Below are positions 26,937 to 36,537 of a stretch of DNA of 64,000 nucleotides, one piece after another. The stretch lies in NCBI RefSeq assembly GCF_014534745.1, contig NZ_JACVVP010000011.1, forward strand, positions 113,627 through 177,626. The letters run 5' to 3'. The notes beneath the pieces are model-generated. The model was not told the origin of the DNA and ran no database searches. It saw only the letters and a list, made by a program, of their open reading frames with translations. Each line of letters opens with the position of its first letter. Within the stretch, counting starts at the first letter, position 1. Both the position numbers and the translations under genes were made by a program. Source of the stretch: Flammeovirga sp. EKP202. GTDB lineage: Bacteria; Bacteroidota; Bacteroidia; Cytophagales; Flammeovirgaceae.

Positions 26937-27788
26937 GTAGGTATATTATTTTGGGTTTCTATTAGTGGAATTCAATATAGTAATATAAAAAATACGGTTA
27001 ATTAATACTTATTGAATTGTGAAATAAAAACCTGTATCTATAATTAAAGCTGACTTCAATAAGGAACGTTTTAATGGGGTTAGAAGGTCAAATTCTATGC
27101 AAATCGTTTTCTCTATGTTATAGAATACATCTGTTGCAAAAGAAGTAGTATAGTGTTTTTATTTAAAAAATCTTTAGGAATAAAAGTAGAATTCTTTGTC
27201 TGTATATTTTTGAGAAAGGAAAACCTAATCCTTGAAATATTACAATAAATTGATTAGATTGTTGTGACTTTAGCAAGTTATTAATTTTAGTGGAGCAAGT
27301 CTAGAATCTATATTTTTTTTGAAGGTTAAATCCTCTTATTTAAAAGCTCCAAATTGTGATTCCGTTCATTCTTAATTTAAACACTAACCAATATGACAAA
27401 CACAAAAAAACACACTAGGGTTGTATTATTATCTAAAAATCATTTATCAGAAGTTATCCCTATCTGATAGAGTTGGTTTTGATTCCTATAATTTAAAATG
27501 GGCTTTGAAGAATGCTCACTTTTTATTTACTCTTAAGAAAATTTGAAAAGCTCTTTACTCAAAGTTATAGCTATCAACATCATCTGAGATCAAACTATCG
27601 ATTGTCCTATTATATATCTGAATTTAAAATTGTATTTAACCACTTCAACAACAGTAAGCTTCTGTATTAAAATAGAAGTTAAAAACTCACACCCTTTATT
27701 GTTTGATTGAGATATCAAAATTGAAAAGACCAAATACAATTCCTTTTCTTGATTTTAGTAGCATAGTCGAATAGTATTTAATGAAGAA
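26937..27788. other. Intergenic region, no gene supported
   Basis: 850 AT-rich bases. The only curiosity is a 24-codon frame from ATG 27393 (MTNTKKHTRVVLLSKNHLSE, then VIPI) without homology or a clear ribosome site. No MITE copy and no strong hairpin were found. Confidence 0.4.
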
Positions 27789-27818
27789 ATGAAATACACT
27801 ATTACAAATCGAATTGAA

Positions 27819-29720
27819 ATGAAGATTATTTACACTTTAGTATTATTACTTTTAACTACCCTTCCTCTTTATCAAATTACAGCACAAGATTCACAATCTT
27901 TTCTTAATCAAAAGTTAGTTTTAGCTCTAAATAATCCACTTTTGAGCTTCAGTACTGAATCGGGAAATCTCCAAAAAATGAGATATGAGACGCTTTTTGG
28001 AAGTAAAGAAAGTCACCTTAATGGGCGATATAGAACCCAACAGCCTAATATTACTTTTATGGTGAACCCGATGACGCCTGATGATGCAGTAGCTTACGAA
28101 ATAAAAGTAGCAAAGGAAATGGGGATTGATGGTTTTAAGTTTCCTCTTGTGATTGATGCAGATCAGTCATATATGGATCGTGCAATTAAAAACATTACTT
28201 ATTACGTCACCTCAGCAGTCAATAGAAAGCTTGATTTTACATTTTCAATTGAATTAATTTTGAAGAGAGATCCAGCGTCAATGTCTGAAGATCTGATGTA
28301 TGATGTTTTACAAAATCGATTGAAGGAAATTTTCCAAAAAACGAAATATTCTGATAAGTGGTTAAGAAGTAGTGATAATAAAATTGTAGTTTTTACGAAG
28401 TCTCCGCTTCATGTTTTGGATAAAACAAGGGTGGCAAAGGAAAAGGAATTGACAGATCATCCTGAGATGATTAAGGAGATTCATACCACTCTAAAAAGTA
28501 TATCTTCGTCCCTCAATACAAAACTCACCTATGTCTTTGAAACGAAATATCCCGCTAATCAACGTTTTAATGAGGAAGTTTTGAAACTGTTCCCCGCTAT
28601 TTCACAGAGTAAACAATCTATGGCTTCAGAAGAAAACGTGAATGCTTTGAAGAACCTTTGTAAATCAAATAACAAACCTTTCATTCAAAATGTATTTCCT
28701 GATCACTTAAGTTCTCAAATGAGATTGAAGAAAAATGATCAGTTAGTGCAGGAGAACTCTGAAGTATCTAAAGGTCTAACTTTAAATGATGTATACGTTA
28801 CAGGTCAAGACTTAAAGCTTACGCATACGTATAGGAATTTGCTCCAATCTGCTGTGGACAATGATGCCGCAATGATCAATTTGATGTCATGGAATTATTT
28901 TGATGATGGCTCACACATTGCTCCTGAAGCACACCATGGATTTGGCTATGGGATGTTATTAAGACACTATAAAAAAATGTGGTTAGATGAGGAAGATCAA
29001 GGCATAAATAGAGAATTATTAATGACATCTTATAAAGCAACTTCTTCAAAACACATTTCTAAAACAAGACCTGAGGTAAAGTATACTGTCCACTATTTAA
29101 ACAAAGAAGAACAGGAAGATCGGATTGAAGTATTGACGATCTTAAGAGAGCCAGGTGAGGTATATTGTAATGGAAAATTGTTGGGAGAAGCACCTGCTGG
29201 AATACATGCTTTTTACGCTTCTCATCAAGAAGGAGAAGTAAGTGTGGAATTGAAAAGAGGAGCAAAGGAGATAATGAAATATACCACTCCAAAAGTAATC
29301 AAAAGCAATGCTGAGAAGATAGATTGGATGACCTATAGTTTTACCAATTTGGATGAAAAAATTGGTCTTTATTATCAGAATATTGTTTTGGATTTTGAGA
29401 TAAAACAAATGTATCGACGTTTTATTGTGTCAGAAGCAAATCAAAAGATATGGAGAAATGCACTTCAAAAAAGATATATTGAGAAGATGAATGCCCTATA
29501 TGTTTATGGTGACACACCTCAAAAATTTCTTTCAAACTGTAAAAAAATAGATAAAAAATATAAAGAAACCATTAGGACAATTTTAGATAGCTTCCAATTT
29601 AAAGTTTGGTTGGAAATGGAAGAAAATGTGCAAAAAAATATGGGGATATCCACTATTATCGATCCAATGAATGACGTTTTATTAGAGGGTGAAAGCACAT
29701 TGGATGAGGACGATATTTAA
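27819..29720 (+). CDS. Secreted GH71/GH99-like glycoside hydrolase-type protein
   Basis: I prefer the ATG at 27819 because it opens directly into a signal peptide (MKIIYTLVLLLLTTLPLYQI, TAQ); an ATG at 27789 adds ten polar residues. The N-terminal 370 residues look like a TIM barrel of the GH71/GH99 type: FMVNPMTPDDAVAYEIKVAKEMGIDGFKF, and MSWNYFDDGSHIAPEAHHGFGY, which corresponds to the W-N-D-Y-x-E-x-x-H-I-A-P region of those families. GH71 enzymes act on alpha-1,3-glucan and GH99 on alpha-mannosides; neither substrate can be assigned. A beta-sandwich and a helical tail (about residues 500-630) follow. No T9SS tail. It stands alone, followed by MITE copy 3. Confidence 0.6.
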   Translation: MKIIYTLVLLLLTTLPLYQITAQDSQSFLNQKLVLALNNPLLSFSTESGNLQKMRYETLFGSKESHLNGRYRTQQPNITFMVNPMTPDDAVAYEIKVAKEMGIDGFKFPLVIDADQSYMDRAIKNITYYVTSAVNRKLDFTFSIELILKRDPASMSEDLMYDVLQNRLKEIFQKTKYSDKWLRSSDNKIVVFTKSPLHVLDKTRVAKEKELTDHPEMIKEIHTTLKSISSSLNTKLTYVFETKYPANQRFNEEVLKLFPAISQSKQSMASEENVNALKNLCKSNNKPFIQNVFPDHLSSQMRLKKNDQLVQENSEVSKGLTLNDVYVTGQDLKLTHTYRNLLQSAVDNDAAMINLMSWNYFDDGSHIAPEAHHGFGYGMLLRHYKKMWLDEEDQGINRELLMTSYKATSSKHISKTRPEVKYTVHYLNKEEQEDRIEVLTILREPGEVYCNGKLLGEAPAGIHAFYASHQEGEVSVELKRGAKEIMKYTTPKVIKSNAEKIDWMTYSFTNLDEKIGLYYQNIVLDFEIKQMYRRFIVSEANQKIWRNALQKRYIEKMNALYVYGDTPQKFLSNCKKIDKKYKETIRTILDSFQFKVWLEMEENVQKNMGISTIIDPMNDVLLEGESTLDEDDI

Positions 29721-29739
29721 GTTAGAATTATCATTAATG

Positions 29740-30130
29740 CATTGTAAACTAAATTTTTATTATTTATGATGTTCAGAAATCAGGAGATTTCTGATGATCT
29801 GAAGGACACAAATGACGCTAACGCTTAACATTCGCGCCAGTGAGCTTTCTACCATTTTAGTTTGGTAGTATTCTCCTCCGGCCTTGAAGGGAAAAGCGTT
29901 AAGAATTTCATGTATTGAGCCGTTAAAAATGATTTTGCTGTTTGAGTGCAGCGAGTTTAGAATCATTTAGGCGAAAGGAATGGAATTTAGCTTTTGACTT
30001 CAAAGCCTTGACTTTTTTGCTTCGTTTTTGTGTTAAGACAAAAATGAAGAAGAAGGAAGTTTGAAAGTAGTTCCAATAAATGCTTGTAGAAAGGTCGATT
30101 GAAAGTTGACGATAATTTAGTTTACAACGT
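29740..30130 (+). mobile_element. MITE-like element, copy 3
   Basis: Left end CATTGTAAACTAAATTTTTA, right end the complement of CGTTGTAAACTAAATTATCG. The interior is near-identical to copy 2 (hairpin AGAAATC/GATTTCT, CTGAAGGACACAAATGACGC, GGCCTTGAAGGGAAAAGCGT, CTTTTGACTT, GCTTCGTTTTTGTGT). No coding capacity conserved between copies. Confidence 0.75.
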
Positions 30131-31040
30131 AATTAATATTCATAAAAAGAGTTTTAAAAGAAAGGGTTGAAAAAATGGATTTCTAGTTGATTTGTCACAT
30201 GAAAAACAAGATAAAGGTATATTGGTAAGGTTTTGGTTCAATTAAATGATAGTAAATTTGCGAAAATTACGATTGTAATGTTTATTGCAAAAAATGGAAT
30301 TTAGATGAAATTGATTACTTATACAAAATACCTTTATGAATAGAATCAGTGAAAAAGTTTGCTGAATTTTTTTTAATCAACTAGGTAATGTATGAAAATG
30401 GGAGTAGAATAGTGAGTATCATGATAACTGTACTACTTAATAAAAACAGTGCGAATCGGAAAATAAAAGTGATTAGAAAATCAGTCTTAAAATTGATTTT
30501 TTGCCCAGTAGTTTCACTTTAATTCAAACAAAGTAGGAACAGATTTATCGACAAGTACTAGTCATATCAGCCTCATCCAAATCTTCCAATTTTATATTTT
30601 ATTGAACAAACTTACTTTTTTAAAAGAAAAGACTTGAGATATAAAGGTGATCATTCTGTAGTGATTGTTTCACCATTGAAATCCTTATGTTACCAAGTAT
30701 AACATCCTCTGAAAATTACATTGGTGTTTTAGTATTTCATTAAGGATAGAAAGATATCGTAGGTAGTGTATATCATCTTTTTATGAATTATTACAAAGAT
30801 ATTTTTTACAATATATTTTGTATACACCCTATGATTTTAGATAGTTGGAATTTGGAGCCCGACAGTACAAATTCTAACAAGAAACTACGTAAAGGAAATA
30901 ACATTCCTCTTACAATAATTTTAAAGCACTTTATCTTAATTGATAAAGTGCTTTATTTTTGGATAGTACTTATGTTAATTTGTTATTAGCAAGGAATGAT
31001 CTTTTTACTTCATTTTACTGTAAACAAGAAGAATTCAATA
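30131..31040. other. Intergenic region with one strong hairpin (30923-30954)
   Basis: About 900 AT-rich bases between MITE copies 3 and 6. The one clear structure is a 13-bp perfect stem AAAGCACTTTATC / GATAAAGTGCTTT followed by ATTTTT, a terminator on the plus strand and possibly both. An open frame 30783-30989 spans this hairpin and has no protein-like features, so I do not call it a gene. Confidence 0.55.
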
Positions 31041-31348
31041 CATTGTAAACTAAGTTTTCATCAACTTTTAATCAACCTTTCTACAAGTATTTATAGGCTC
31101 TACTTTCAATCTTCCTTCTTCTTCGTTTTTGTCCTGAAACAAAAAGAAGTAAAAAATTCAAGGCCGACGAATTTACTGCTAAATAATTGTTTGATAACAG
31201 ATCAAAAGACAAGAGTTTTATAATTATCTTCTATAATGTAGTGCTGTAGGGTCTCGTTACATTTCAACGTCCTCGCGAGCCATAATACGCTTCCATTTAT
31301 CCTTCATAAAAGGAATACATTAATTAACGAAAACTTAGTCTACAATGT
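31041..31348 (-). mobile_element. MITE-like element, copy 6 (inverted, internally different)
   Basis: Ends CATTGTAAACTAAGTTTTCA and the complement of CATTGTAGACTAAGTTTTCG. The left part matches the right part of copies 2 and 3 in inverse orientation (CAACCTTTCTACAAGTATTT, CTTCCTTCTTCTTCGTTTTT). The rest (CTGTAGGGTCTCGTTACATT .. CAACGTCCTCGCGAGCCA) is shared only with copy 5. Confidence 0.7.
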
Positions 31349-31394
31349 GCCTAATGACTCTCACTTACCACCAACACAAATGTAGCGTCAAAGA

Positions 31395-31445
31395 AAAAGT
31401 GATGCGTTGAATAAAGTGGGGTATACCTATTCAATCATCACTTTT
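31395..31445 (-). terminator. Hairpin after the radical SAM gene
   Basis: Arms AAAAGTGATG / CATCACTTTT (10 bp, longer with GTTGAATA / TATTCAAT inside). On the minus strand the T-rich arm ends the transcript of the SDR/radical SAM genes. Confidence 0.65.
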
Positions 31446-31461
31446 AATTCACTAACTATTG

Positions 31462-32337
31462 TTAAATAGCATGTCTAAAAGGAACACTGTCTAGTAAGGC
31501 GTCATCTGTATTCAGGATCACCTCATTTAACTTTTCAACAATTATAGATTTATCTCTAGGTAATTGAGCATCGAAACTTACTGAATTGATGGCGTGTATA
31601 CCCATGTAAAGAGTAGGAACATTTACTAATTCAATAGTTTTGATTTGTTCTTCTAATACTTCTCTTTCAGTAGATATACTAAAAGTTCCCTTCGCAACAT
31701 CATTTTCTAGGATGGTACCTTTGTTGGCGTTTAAAGTTGTCGGTACGATCCCTAAAGGTTTTACTTTGTTGATCAAACGAGCATTTGCCTCTGCGTTTTC
31801 AATACCTCTTTCACCTCCTGCAGCACCAAACATAAAACCATAGAAGAAAGTGATACCAAACTTATTTAAACGTTCTAATTGTTCTTCTGTATCTTGTAAG
31901 GTCGCCCCTTTGTTAAGGTAGTCAAGTGCATCACTTAAACCTGTTTCGACTCCGATCCATAAATCTCCGATTCCTAATTTTGCTATTTCGGCCAAATCTT
32001 CATCAGATTTATGCATGATATTATTGATGGATGCATACATCGTGATCACTTCGACTTTTGGAAGGTACTGATGTATCAAATCTGCAATTGCTTTTAATCT
32101 TTTGGCTGAAAGTACAAAGGCATCACCATTGACTAAAAATATACGCTTAACATCAGGATATAATAATTGTGCTTCTTTTAAATCTTCCTCAATTTGTGCC
32201 ATTGATGAGACCGAAAATTTCGTTTCTCTATACATAGTACAAAAAGTACATTCATTGTGTGCACAACCTACTGTAACTTCTAATAATAATGTATTGCCTT
32301 CATAAGGCGGTCTATAAACTTGTCCTGTATATTTCAT
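31462..32337 (-). CDS. Radical SAM protein (Elp3-like)
   Basis: 291 residues. The iron-sulfur motif is VGCAHNECTFCTMYRETKF (C-x4-C-x2-C, at about 25-33), the spacing seen in a widespread family of unassigned radical SAM proteins rather than C-x3-C-x2-C. Further family marks are RIFLVNGDAFVLS, DLWIGVETGLSD and FMFGAAGGERG. It uses a 4Fe-4S cluster and S-adenosylmethionine for radical chemistry; the substrate is unknown. Its ATG directly abuts the stop of the upstream SDR gene, so the two are co-transcribed. Confidence 0.87.
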   Translation of the reverse strand: MKYTGQVYRPPYEGNTLLLEVTVGCAHNECTFCTMYRETKFSVSSMAQIEEDLKEAQLLYPDVKRIFLVNGDAFVLSAKRLKAIADLIHQYLPKVEVITMYASINNIMHKSDEDLAEIAKLGIGDLWIGVETGLSDALDYLNKGATLQDTEEQLERLNKFGITFFYGFMFGAAGGERGIENAEANARLINKVKPLGIVPTTLNANKGTILENDVAKGTFSISTEREVLEEQIKTIELVNVPTLYMGIHAINSVSFDAQLPRDKSIIVEKLNEVILNTDDALLDSVPFRHAI

Positions 32338-33138
32338 TTATTTTAATATTTTATTTGTAAAAGCGATAAGCTTTTCGATTTCATTTTCATTGTAAGCACT
32401 TGCATGTGCTTTGGTATATCTACCCGAATCATTGTCATAGTAGTCACCACTATGTTGAAGGTGCTGATCTTCTAATGCTAACTCAACCAATAAATCTGAT
32501 CCCTTCTCTGCAGGTGACCAGAATTGACCATATGCATCTAAGGCCATTTTTGTTCTCAAAAGTGAACCTGGGTTAACAGCGATGGAAACAATATTTTTAT
32601 ATTCTTTTGATAAAAATGTATTCCATATTGTCAATGCCAACTTACTTTGAGCATAGGCGTTATTCACTTCCAATACCGCTTTTCCTTCTATTTGATTGTA
32701 ATAAATATCTGCCTGAGCTGCTGAACTTAGGTTAATAATCCTTGGTTGTTGAGCATTGCTTAATGTTTCCATCAATGCATTGGTCAGTACATAAGGAGCC
32801 AAATAATTGACGGTAAAACGAAGGTCATAACCCAATAAATTATTTGAAGAACTACCATGAAACACACCAGCATTATTGATAAGGACATCGATATAATCAA
32901 CGTTTGCCATTATCTCATTGCCCATCATTTTTACTTCTTCTAAATTCGAGAAATCAGCTACAAAGCCTTTTATATTTTCATTATTGGTTAATGATTTAAT
33001 TTCTTCAATAAGTGCATCAACTTTAGATTGATTTCTTCCATGAACAAACACATAATGTCCTTTTTGTACTAATGTTACAGCTGCAATTTTTCCAATGCCA
33101 TCTGTACTACCTGTAATTAATATATTTTTTCTTTCCAC
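32338..33138 (-). CDS. Short-chain dehydrogenase/reductase (retinol-dehydrogenase-like)
   Basis: 266 residues with Rossmann motif ITGSTDGIGKIAA (7-19), NNAGVFHG, catalytic Ser (NLSSAAQ) and YAQSK (Tyr-x3-Lys), then VNPGSLLRT. An NAD(P)-dependent oxidoreductase of unknown substrate. It forms an operon with the radical SAM gene (no gap) and perhaps with the DUF1330 gene 82 bases upstream; a divergent AraC regulator sits beyond. Confidence 0.9.
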   Translation of the reverse strand: MERKNILITGSTDGIGKIAAVTLVQKGHYVFVHGRNQSKVDALIEEIKSLTNNENIKGFVADFSNLEEVKMMGNEIMANVDYIDVLINNAGVFHGSSSNNLLGYDLRFTVNYLAPYVLTNALMETLSNAQQPRIINLSSAAQADIYYNQIEGKAVLEVNNAYAQSKLALTIWNTFLSKEYKNIVSIAVNPGSLLRTKMALDAYGQFWSPAEKGSDLLVELALEDQHLQHSGDYYDNDSGRYTKAHASAYNENEIEKLIAFTNKILK

Positions 33139-33220
33139 TTGTTTCTCCTTTTTGTTTTTAATCGTTCACCAAGCATCAACGTTTTTTAAAGTTGATGCAT
33201 GATGTTTTTAATTTTATCTG

Positions 33221-33523
33221 TTATGATAAATCGTCTTTTGCTTCAATTAAGAAGTGATGACTAATAGATCCTGCTGTTCTTTCCTTTAAATGAGGAACAT
33301 AACCTGGGTCTTTCATAAAGTTTAAAGCAGCATCTTTAGAAGGCCATTCAATTAAAATGCGAAGTGCTGCATCTACTTTTTCACCCTCCAATTGTTCGTG
33401 ACTAGCCGTTCTAGCAAGGTATTTACCTCCATGCTTTGCCACTAACTTGTTGGCAGGTTCTAAGTAATCTGCAATCCATACATCTGTTGTTGGTGTAACA
33501 TCTAATACTGAGTAGTAAGCCAT
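33221..33523 (-). CDS. DUF1330 family protein
   Basis: 100 residues with the dimeric ferredoxin-like pattern of DUF1330: YSVLDVTPTTDVWIADYLEPANKLVAKHGG, ARTASHEQLEG, RILIEWPSKDAALNFMKDPGYVPHLKERTAGS. The family's biochemical role is unknown. First gene in front of the SDR/radical SAM pair; divergent from the AraC gene. Confidence 0.85.
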   Translation of the reverse strand: MAYYSVLDVTPTTDVWIADYLEPANKLVAKHGGKYLARTASHEQLEGEKVDAALRILIEWPSKDAALNFMKDPGYVPHLKERTAGSISHHFLIEAKDDLS

Positions 33524-33558
33524 AACATTTAATTTTTAAGTGGTGATTAATAACAATA

Positions 33559-33566
33559 CAAAGATA
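33559..33566 (-). promoter_or_regulatory. Candidate promoter of the DUF1330-SDR-radical SAM genes
   Basis: TATCTTTG on the minus strand matches TAnnTTTG, 36 bases before the DUF1330 ATG, in the gap shared with the divergent AraC gene. Confidence 0.45.
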
Positions 33567-33718
33567 CTTGGTTGATAGATGGATTAAGTTGTATGTATAT
33601 TGGTAAGAATTGTATGAATATTGGAAATGGAAGAAAAATAAGATGGTAATTGTATTATTTAGAGAGGTTTGTACTAATTTTATGCTATAAATAATGCTAT
33701 TAATCCGATATATATACA

Positions 33719-34576
33719 ATGAAGATAGAATCAATCAATAAATTATTAGAAATTCATGTGGAAGAATTAGATACATGGATCAAAAGACCTTATAAAAATA
33801 ACTTCTTTGAGATCGTATATGTAGAACAAGGAAGTGGGAGACAATGTATTAATGATCATGAATTTGAATACAATGAAGGGAATATCTTTTTCCTTCCACC
33901 TATGGATTGTCACTCTTTTAAAATAAAGGAATCCTCAAAATTTTATTTTATAAGATTTACGGACCACTATTTCCTTCAGAAAGATACTTTAATGGACTAT
34001 AAGGCTTGGTTTGATAGAGTGGCTTATGTAATTGCTAATTACAATAAGGTGCCAGGAGATATTATTTCAACTGATCAAGACCGTCAGTTTATTATCAACA
34101 ATATCAAATCAATATATAAAGAATATCTTTTGGCGGATGCTTATTCAACTTCTATTATTACGGGGGTTATTGCGTCCATTCTCAATATTTTAGCACGAAG
34201 TATCGAAAAAAGATATGTGGACAAAGCAAATGAAGTAGATAGTCGTTTCGGTGAAATATTACGATATATCAATATGAACCTCCTTGATAATGAAAAGCTA
34301 AGATTGAATCATCTCTCAGAACAATTTGGTATTTCAAAGTCTTATTTCTCAGAATACTTCAAAAAACAAGCAGGAGTAAGCTTGGGTGACTATATACTGA
34401 AATCAAAGCTAAAAATTGTGGAGACAAAAGTCTTACATACTGATTTAAGCCTAAAAGAGATTGCTTGGCAGTTGAACTTTACAGACAGTAGTCATTTGGC
34501 TAGATCATTTAAGAAAGTTTACGGAAGTACAGTAAAAGAATTTAAACAAATGGGAAAATTGAAGTGTGATTTATAG
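33719..34576 (+). CDS. AraC family transcription regulator
   Basis: 285 residues: an N-terminal cupin-type sensor (about 20-90, [33 protein letters not shown]) and two C-terminal helix-turn-helix motifs ([21 protein letters not shown] and [22 protein letters not shown], ending [11 protein letters not shown]). The sensor end [24 protein letters not shown] is typical for Bacteroidota members. The gene starts 195 bases from the divergent DUF1330 gene, which makes that operon its likely target. Confidence 0.92.
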   Translation: MKIESINKLLEIHVEELDTWIKRPYKNNFFEIVYVEQGSGRQCINDHEFEYNEGNIFFLPPMDCHSFKIKESSKFYFIRFTDHYFLQKDTLMDYKAWFDRVAYVIANYNKVPGDIISTDQDRQFIINNIKSIYKEYLLADAYSTSIITGVIASILNILARSIEKRYVDKANEVDSRFGEILRYINMNLLDNEKLRLNHLSEQFGISKSYFSEYFKKQAGVSLGDYILKSKLKIVETKVLHTDLSLKEIAWQLNFTDSSHLARSFKKVYGSTVKEFKQMGKLKCDL

Positions 34577-34714
34577 TTCAAATCTTTAAACATGAAGTAC
34601 ATAATTTGCTATTAATTGATGTAGTGACTACTTTGTTTAAAGAATGAGACTAACAGATTTAATCGAAATTATTCTTTAAAACGAAAGCAACAAGCAAAAT
34701 TTAATTATTTTAAA

Positions 34715-35197
34715 ATGATACGAGAAATTACTCTAAACGATGCTCAAGCAGTAGCCGACATTTATAACTATTACATCGAAAATACGGTAGTAACTTTTGA
34801 AGAAACTGCGGTCAGCGCTGAAGAAATCAAACAAAGAATTTTAGCAAAAAGAGAAGATTTACCTTGGATTGTGTTTGAAAAAGAAGGAGTGGTAGTAGGT
34901 TATGCTTATGCGTCTGAATGGAAGTCGAGATGTGCCTATAAATTTTCAATTGAAAGTACAGTTTATCTCAAAAATACAAACCTTAAAGAAGGCATTGGAA
35001 CCTTACTTTATACTGAACTAATTGACCGTATTAAAAAGACAAATGTTCATGCTATCATAGGAGGTATTGCATTACCAAATGATGGGAGTACAAGACTACA
35101 TGAAAAACTTGGGTTCGAGAAAGTTGCTCAATTTAGAGAGGTAGGTTACAAATTTGACCAATGGATTGATGTCGGGTATTGGGAATTGATATTGTAA
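34715..35197 (+). CDS. GNAT N-acetyltransferase, phosphinothricin-acetyltransferase-like
   Basis: 160 residues starting MIREITLNDAQAVADIYNYYIENTVVTFEE, the wording of the Pat/Bar-like GNAT family. The acetyl-CoA loop is in LKEGIGTLLYTELIDR (about 90-105) and the closing motif is RLHEKLGFEKVAQFREVGYKFDQWIDVGYWEL. Members acetylate amino-acid analogues such as phosphinothricin or methionine sulfone; the natural substrate here is unknown. Monocistronic. Confidence 0.9.
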   Translation: MIREITLNDAQAVADIYNYYIENTVVTFEETAVSAEEIKQRILAKREDLPWIVFEKEGVVVGYAYASEWKSRCAYKFSIESTVYLKNTNLKEGIGTLLYTELIDRIKKTNVHAIIGGIALPNDGSTRLHEKLGFEKVAQFREVGYKFDQWIDVGYWELIL

Positions 35198-35331
35198 TCT
35201 TTGTAGGTGATTTAATTTGAAATTAGATTTTCCTTTAGTATTGATGTGTGACTTTTAAAGCAATTGAAGCAATCATTTATTATTTAATGCTCAACATTAT
35301 TTTTAGTAATAGATTTCTAGTAACTGTATAT

Positions 35332-35339
35332 TAACTTTG
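35332..35339 (+). promoter_or_regulatory. Candidate promoter of the methyltransferase-Nudix pair
   Basis: TAACTTTG matches TAnnTTTG, 38 bases before the ATG at 35378. Confidence 0.45.
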
Positions 35340-35377
35340 TCAATACGAAACCTATTTTCTATTTTATTATTGCCGCG

Positions 35378-36001
35378 ATGAGTATAGAACAAGCGTATAA
35401 TAGTTGGGCGGATATTTATGATTCGAACCAAAATAAGACAAGAGATCTAGATGCCAAAGCTACTGTTGAAACCTTGTCAAAATATGATTTTAAAAATGTC
35501 ATTGAACTAGGGGCAGGGACGGGGAAAAATACCTCTTTCTTATTGTCAAAAGCGGAGCAAGTAGTAAGTCTTGACTTTTCAGAAGAGATGCTCAATAAAG
35601 CCAAGGTTAAAATTAAAGATGAACGCGTCTCTTTTAGAAGAACTGATTTAAATAAAGAATGGGATGCAGAAGATGATTTTGCAGACTTAGTGACGGCAAG
35701 TTTATGCCTTGAACATATTGAAAATTTGAATCAGATTTTTGCAAAAGCAAACACAAAACTTAAAAAGAAGGGGCTCTTTTTCATCAGTGAATTGCATCCT
35801 TTCAAACAATATCTTGGAACAAAAGCAAGATATGAAACGGAAGAAGGTGTGAAAGAACTTGAGGTTTATACCCATCATCTTTCAGAATTTATACACTCTG
35901 CACAAATCAACGGCTTTACTTTAAAAGAAGTGGAAGAGTGGTTTGATGGGGAAGCAGAGAATGAGGTACCTAGAATCATTTCCCTCGTTTTTCAAAAATA
36001 A
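35378..36001 (+). CDS. Class I SAM-dependent methyltransferase
   Basis: 207 residues. Motif I NVIELGAGTGKNTSFL (about 39-54), VVSLDFSEEMLNKAK (motif II, acidic ribose ligand), VSFRRTDLNKEW and TASLCLEHIENLNQIF (motif IV). The N-terminus YNSWADIYDSNQNKTRDLDA is like UbiE/TehB-like small methyltransferases. The substrate is not indicated. The Nudix gene starts 4 bases after its stop, so the two are co-transcribed. Confidence 0.9.
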   Translation: MSIEQAYNSWADIYDSNQNKTRDLDAKATVETLSKYDFKNVIELGAGTGKNTSFLLSKAEQVVSLDFSEEMLNKAKVKIKDERVSFRRTDLNKEWDAEDDFADLVTASLCLEHIENLNQIFAKANTKLKKKGLFFISELHPFKQYLGTKARYETEEGVKELEVYTHHLSEFIHSAQINGFTLKEVEEWFDGEAENEVPRIISLVFQK

Positions 36002-36005
36002 GTTT

Positions 36006-36404
36006 ATGACACCAATCCAAGTAGTTGCTGCAATCATGATTAATGATCAACAAGAAATTTTAATCACTCAAAGACCTTTGCATAAATCACAAGGAGGATT
36101 GTGGGAATTTCCGGGAGGGAAGATTGAAAAAGGAGAATCAAAGGAAATGGCTTTGGTGAGAGAAATCAAAGAAGAGTTGAATGTTACGATTAAAATAGAG
36201 GATTTTGTTCACTCTTGTGAGCACGATTACGGAAGTGTTGTCATTGAACTATTTGCCTATTTTTCTAAAATCATGACTGGTACAATCCATTTGCATGAAC
36301 ACATTGACATGAAGTGGGTAAGTCTTGATACATTAGAACGTTATGATTTGGCTCCTGCGGATATTCCAATTGCAGAAAAAATAAAAGAATTTTTTAAAAC
36401 TTAA
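36006..36404 (+). CDS. Nudix hydrolase, MutT-like
   Basis: I choose the ATG at 36006, after the methyltransferase stop, over an upstream in-frame start that would overlap it. The product (132 residues) has the Nudix box G-x5-E-x7-REVxEE as GGKIEKGESKEMALVREIKEEL, and starts TPIQVVAAIMINDQQEILITQRP, as in 8-oxo-dGTP/CTP pyrophosphohydrolases. The ending MKWVSLDTLERYDLAPADIPIAEKI is the usual MutT tail. It would clean oxidised or unusual nucleotides. Confidence 0.9.
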   Translation: MTPIQVVAAIMINDQQEILITQRPLHKSQGGLWEFPGGKIEKGESKEMALVREIKEELNVTIKIEDFVHSCEHDYGSVVIELFAYFSKIMTGTIHLHEHIDMKWVSLDTLERYDLAPADIPIAEKIKEFFKT

Positions 36405-36534
36405 TAGAAACTTTAAATGGATTATTGATAATTCTGGAGAGTACAGAGATAAATGGTTTAAATTTCAAGAACAACAAAGAGTTGAATACGTAAGGGAGGA
36501 AGTAGAAATGAATGAAGAAGAATTTCTAGATTAA
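36403..36534 (+). pseudogene. C-terminal remnant of a UPF0158-like gene
   Basis: One frame without a start codon reads NRNFKWIIDNSGEYRDKWFK, then FQEQQRVEYVREEVE, and stops at 36532-36534. F-x-x-x-I-x..Y-R-x-x-W-F-x-F-x-E-x-x..R-E resembles the C-terminus of UPF0158 proteins. The body of the gene is absent. It lies between the Nudix gene and MITE copy 4, whose end begins 3 bases after the remnant's stop. The family call is from memory of the pattern. Confidence 0.4.
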
Positions 36535-36537
36535 ACC

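Noticed and set aside
27393..27467. 24-codon small frame (MTNTKKHTRVVLLSKNHLSE..) as a possible peptide gene
   Set aside because: No maturation enzyme nearby, no clear ribosome site, no repeat elsewhere; not separable from chance.
30783..30989. 68-codon open frame in the gap between MITE copies 3 and 6
   Set aside because: It runs through a strong terminator-like hairpin (30923-30954), has no ribosome site or recognisable protein pattern, and is Ile/Tyr/Leu-rich as expected from AT-rich noise.
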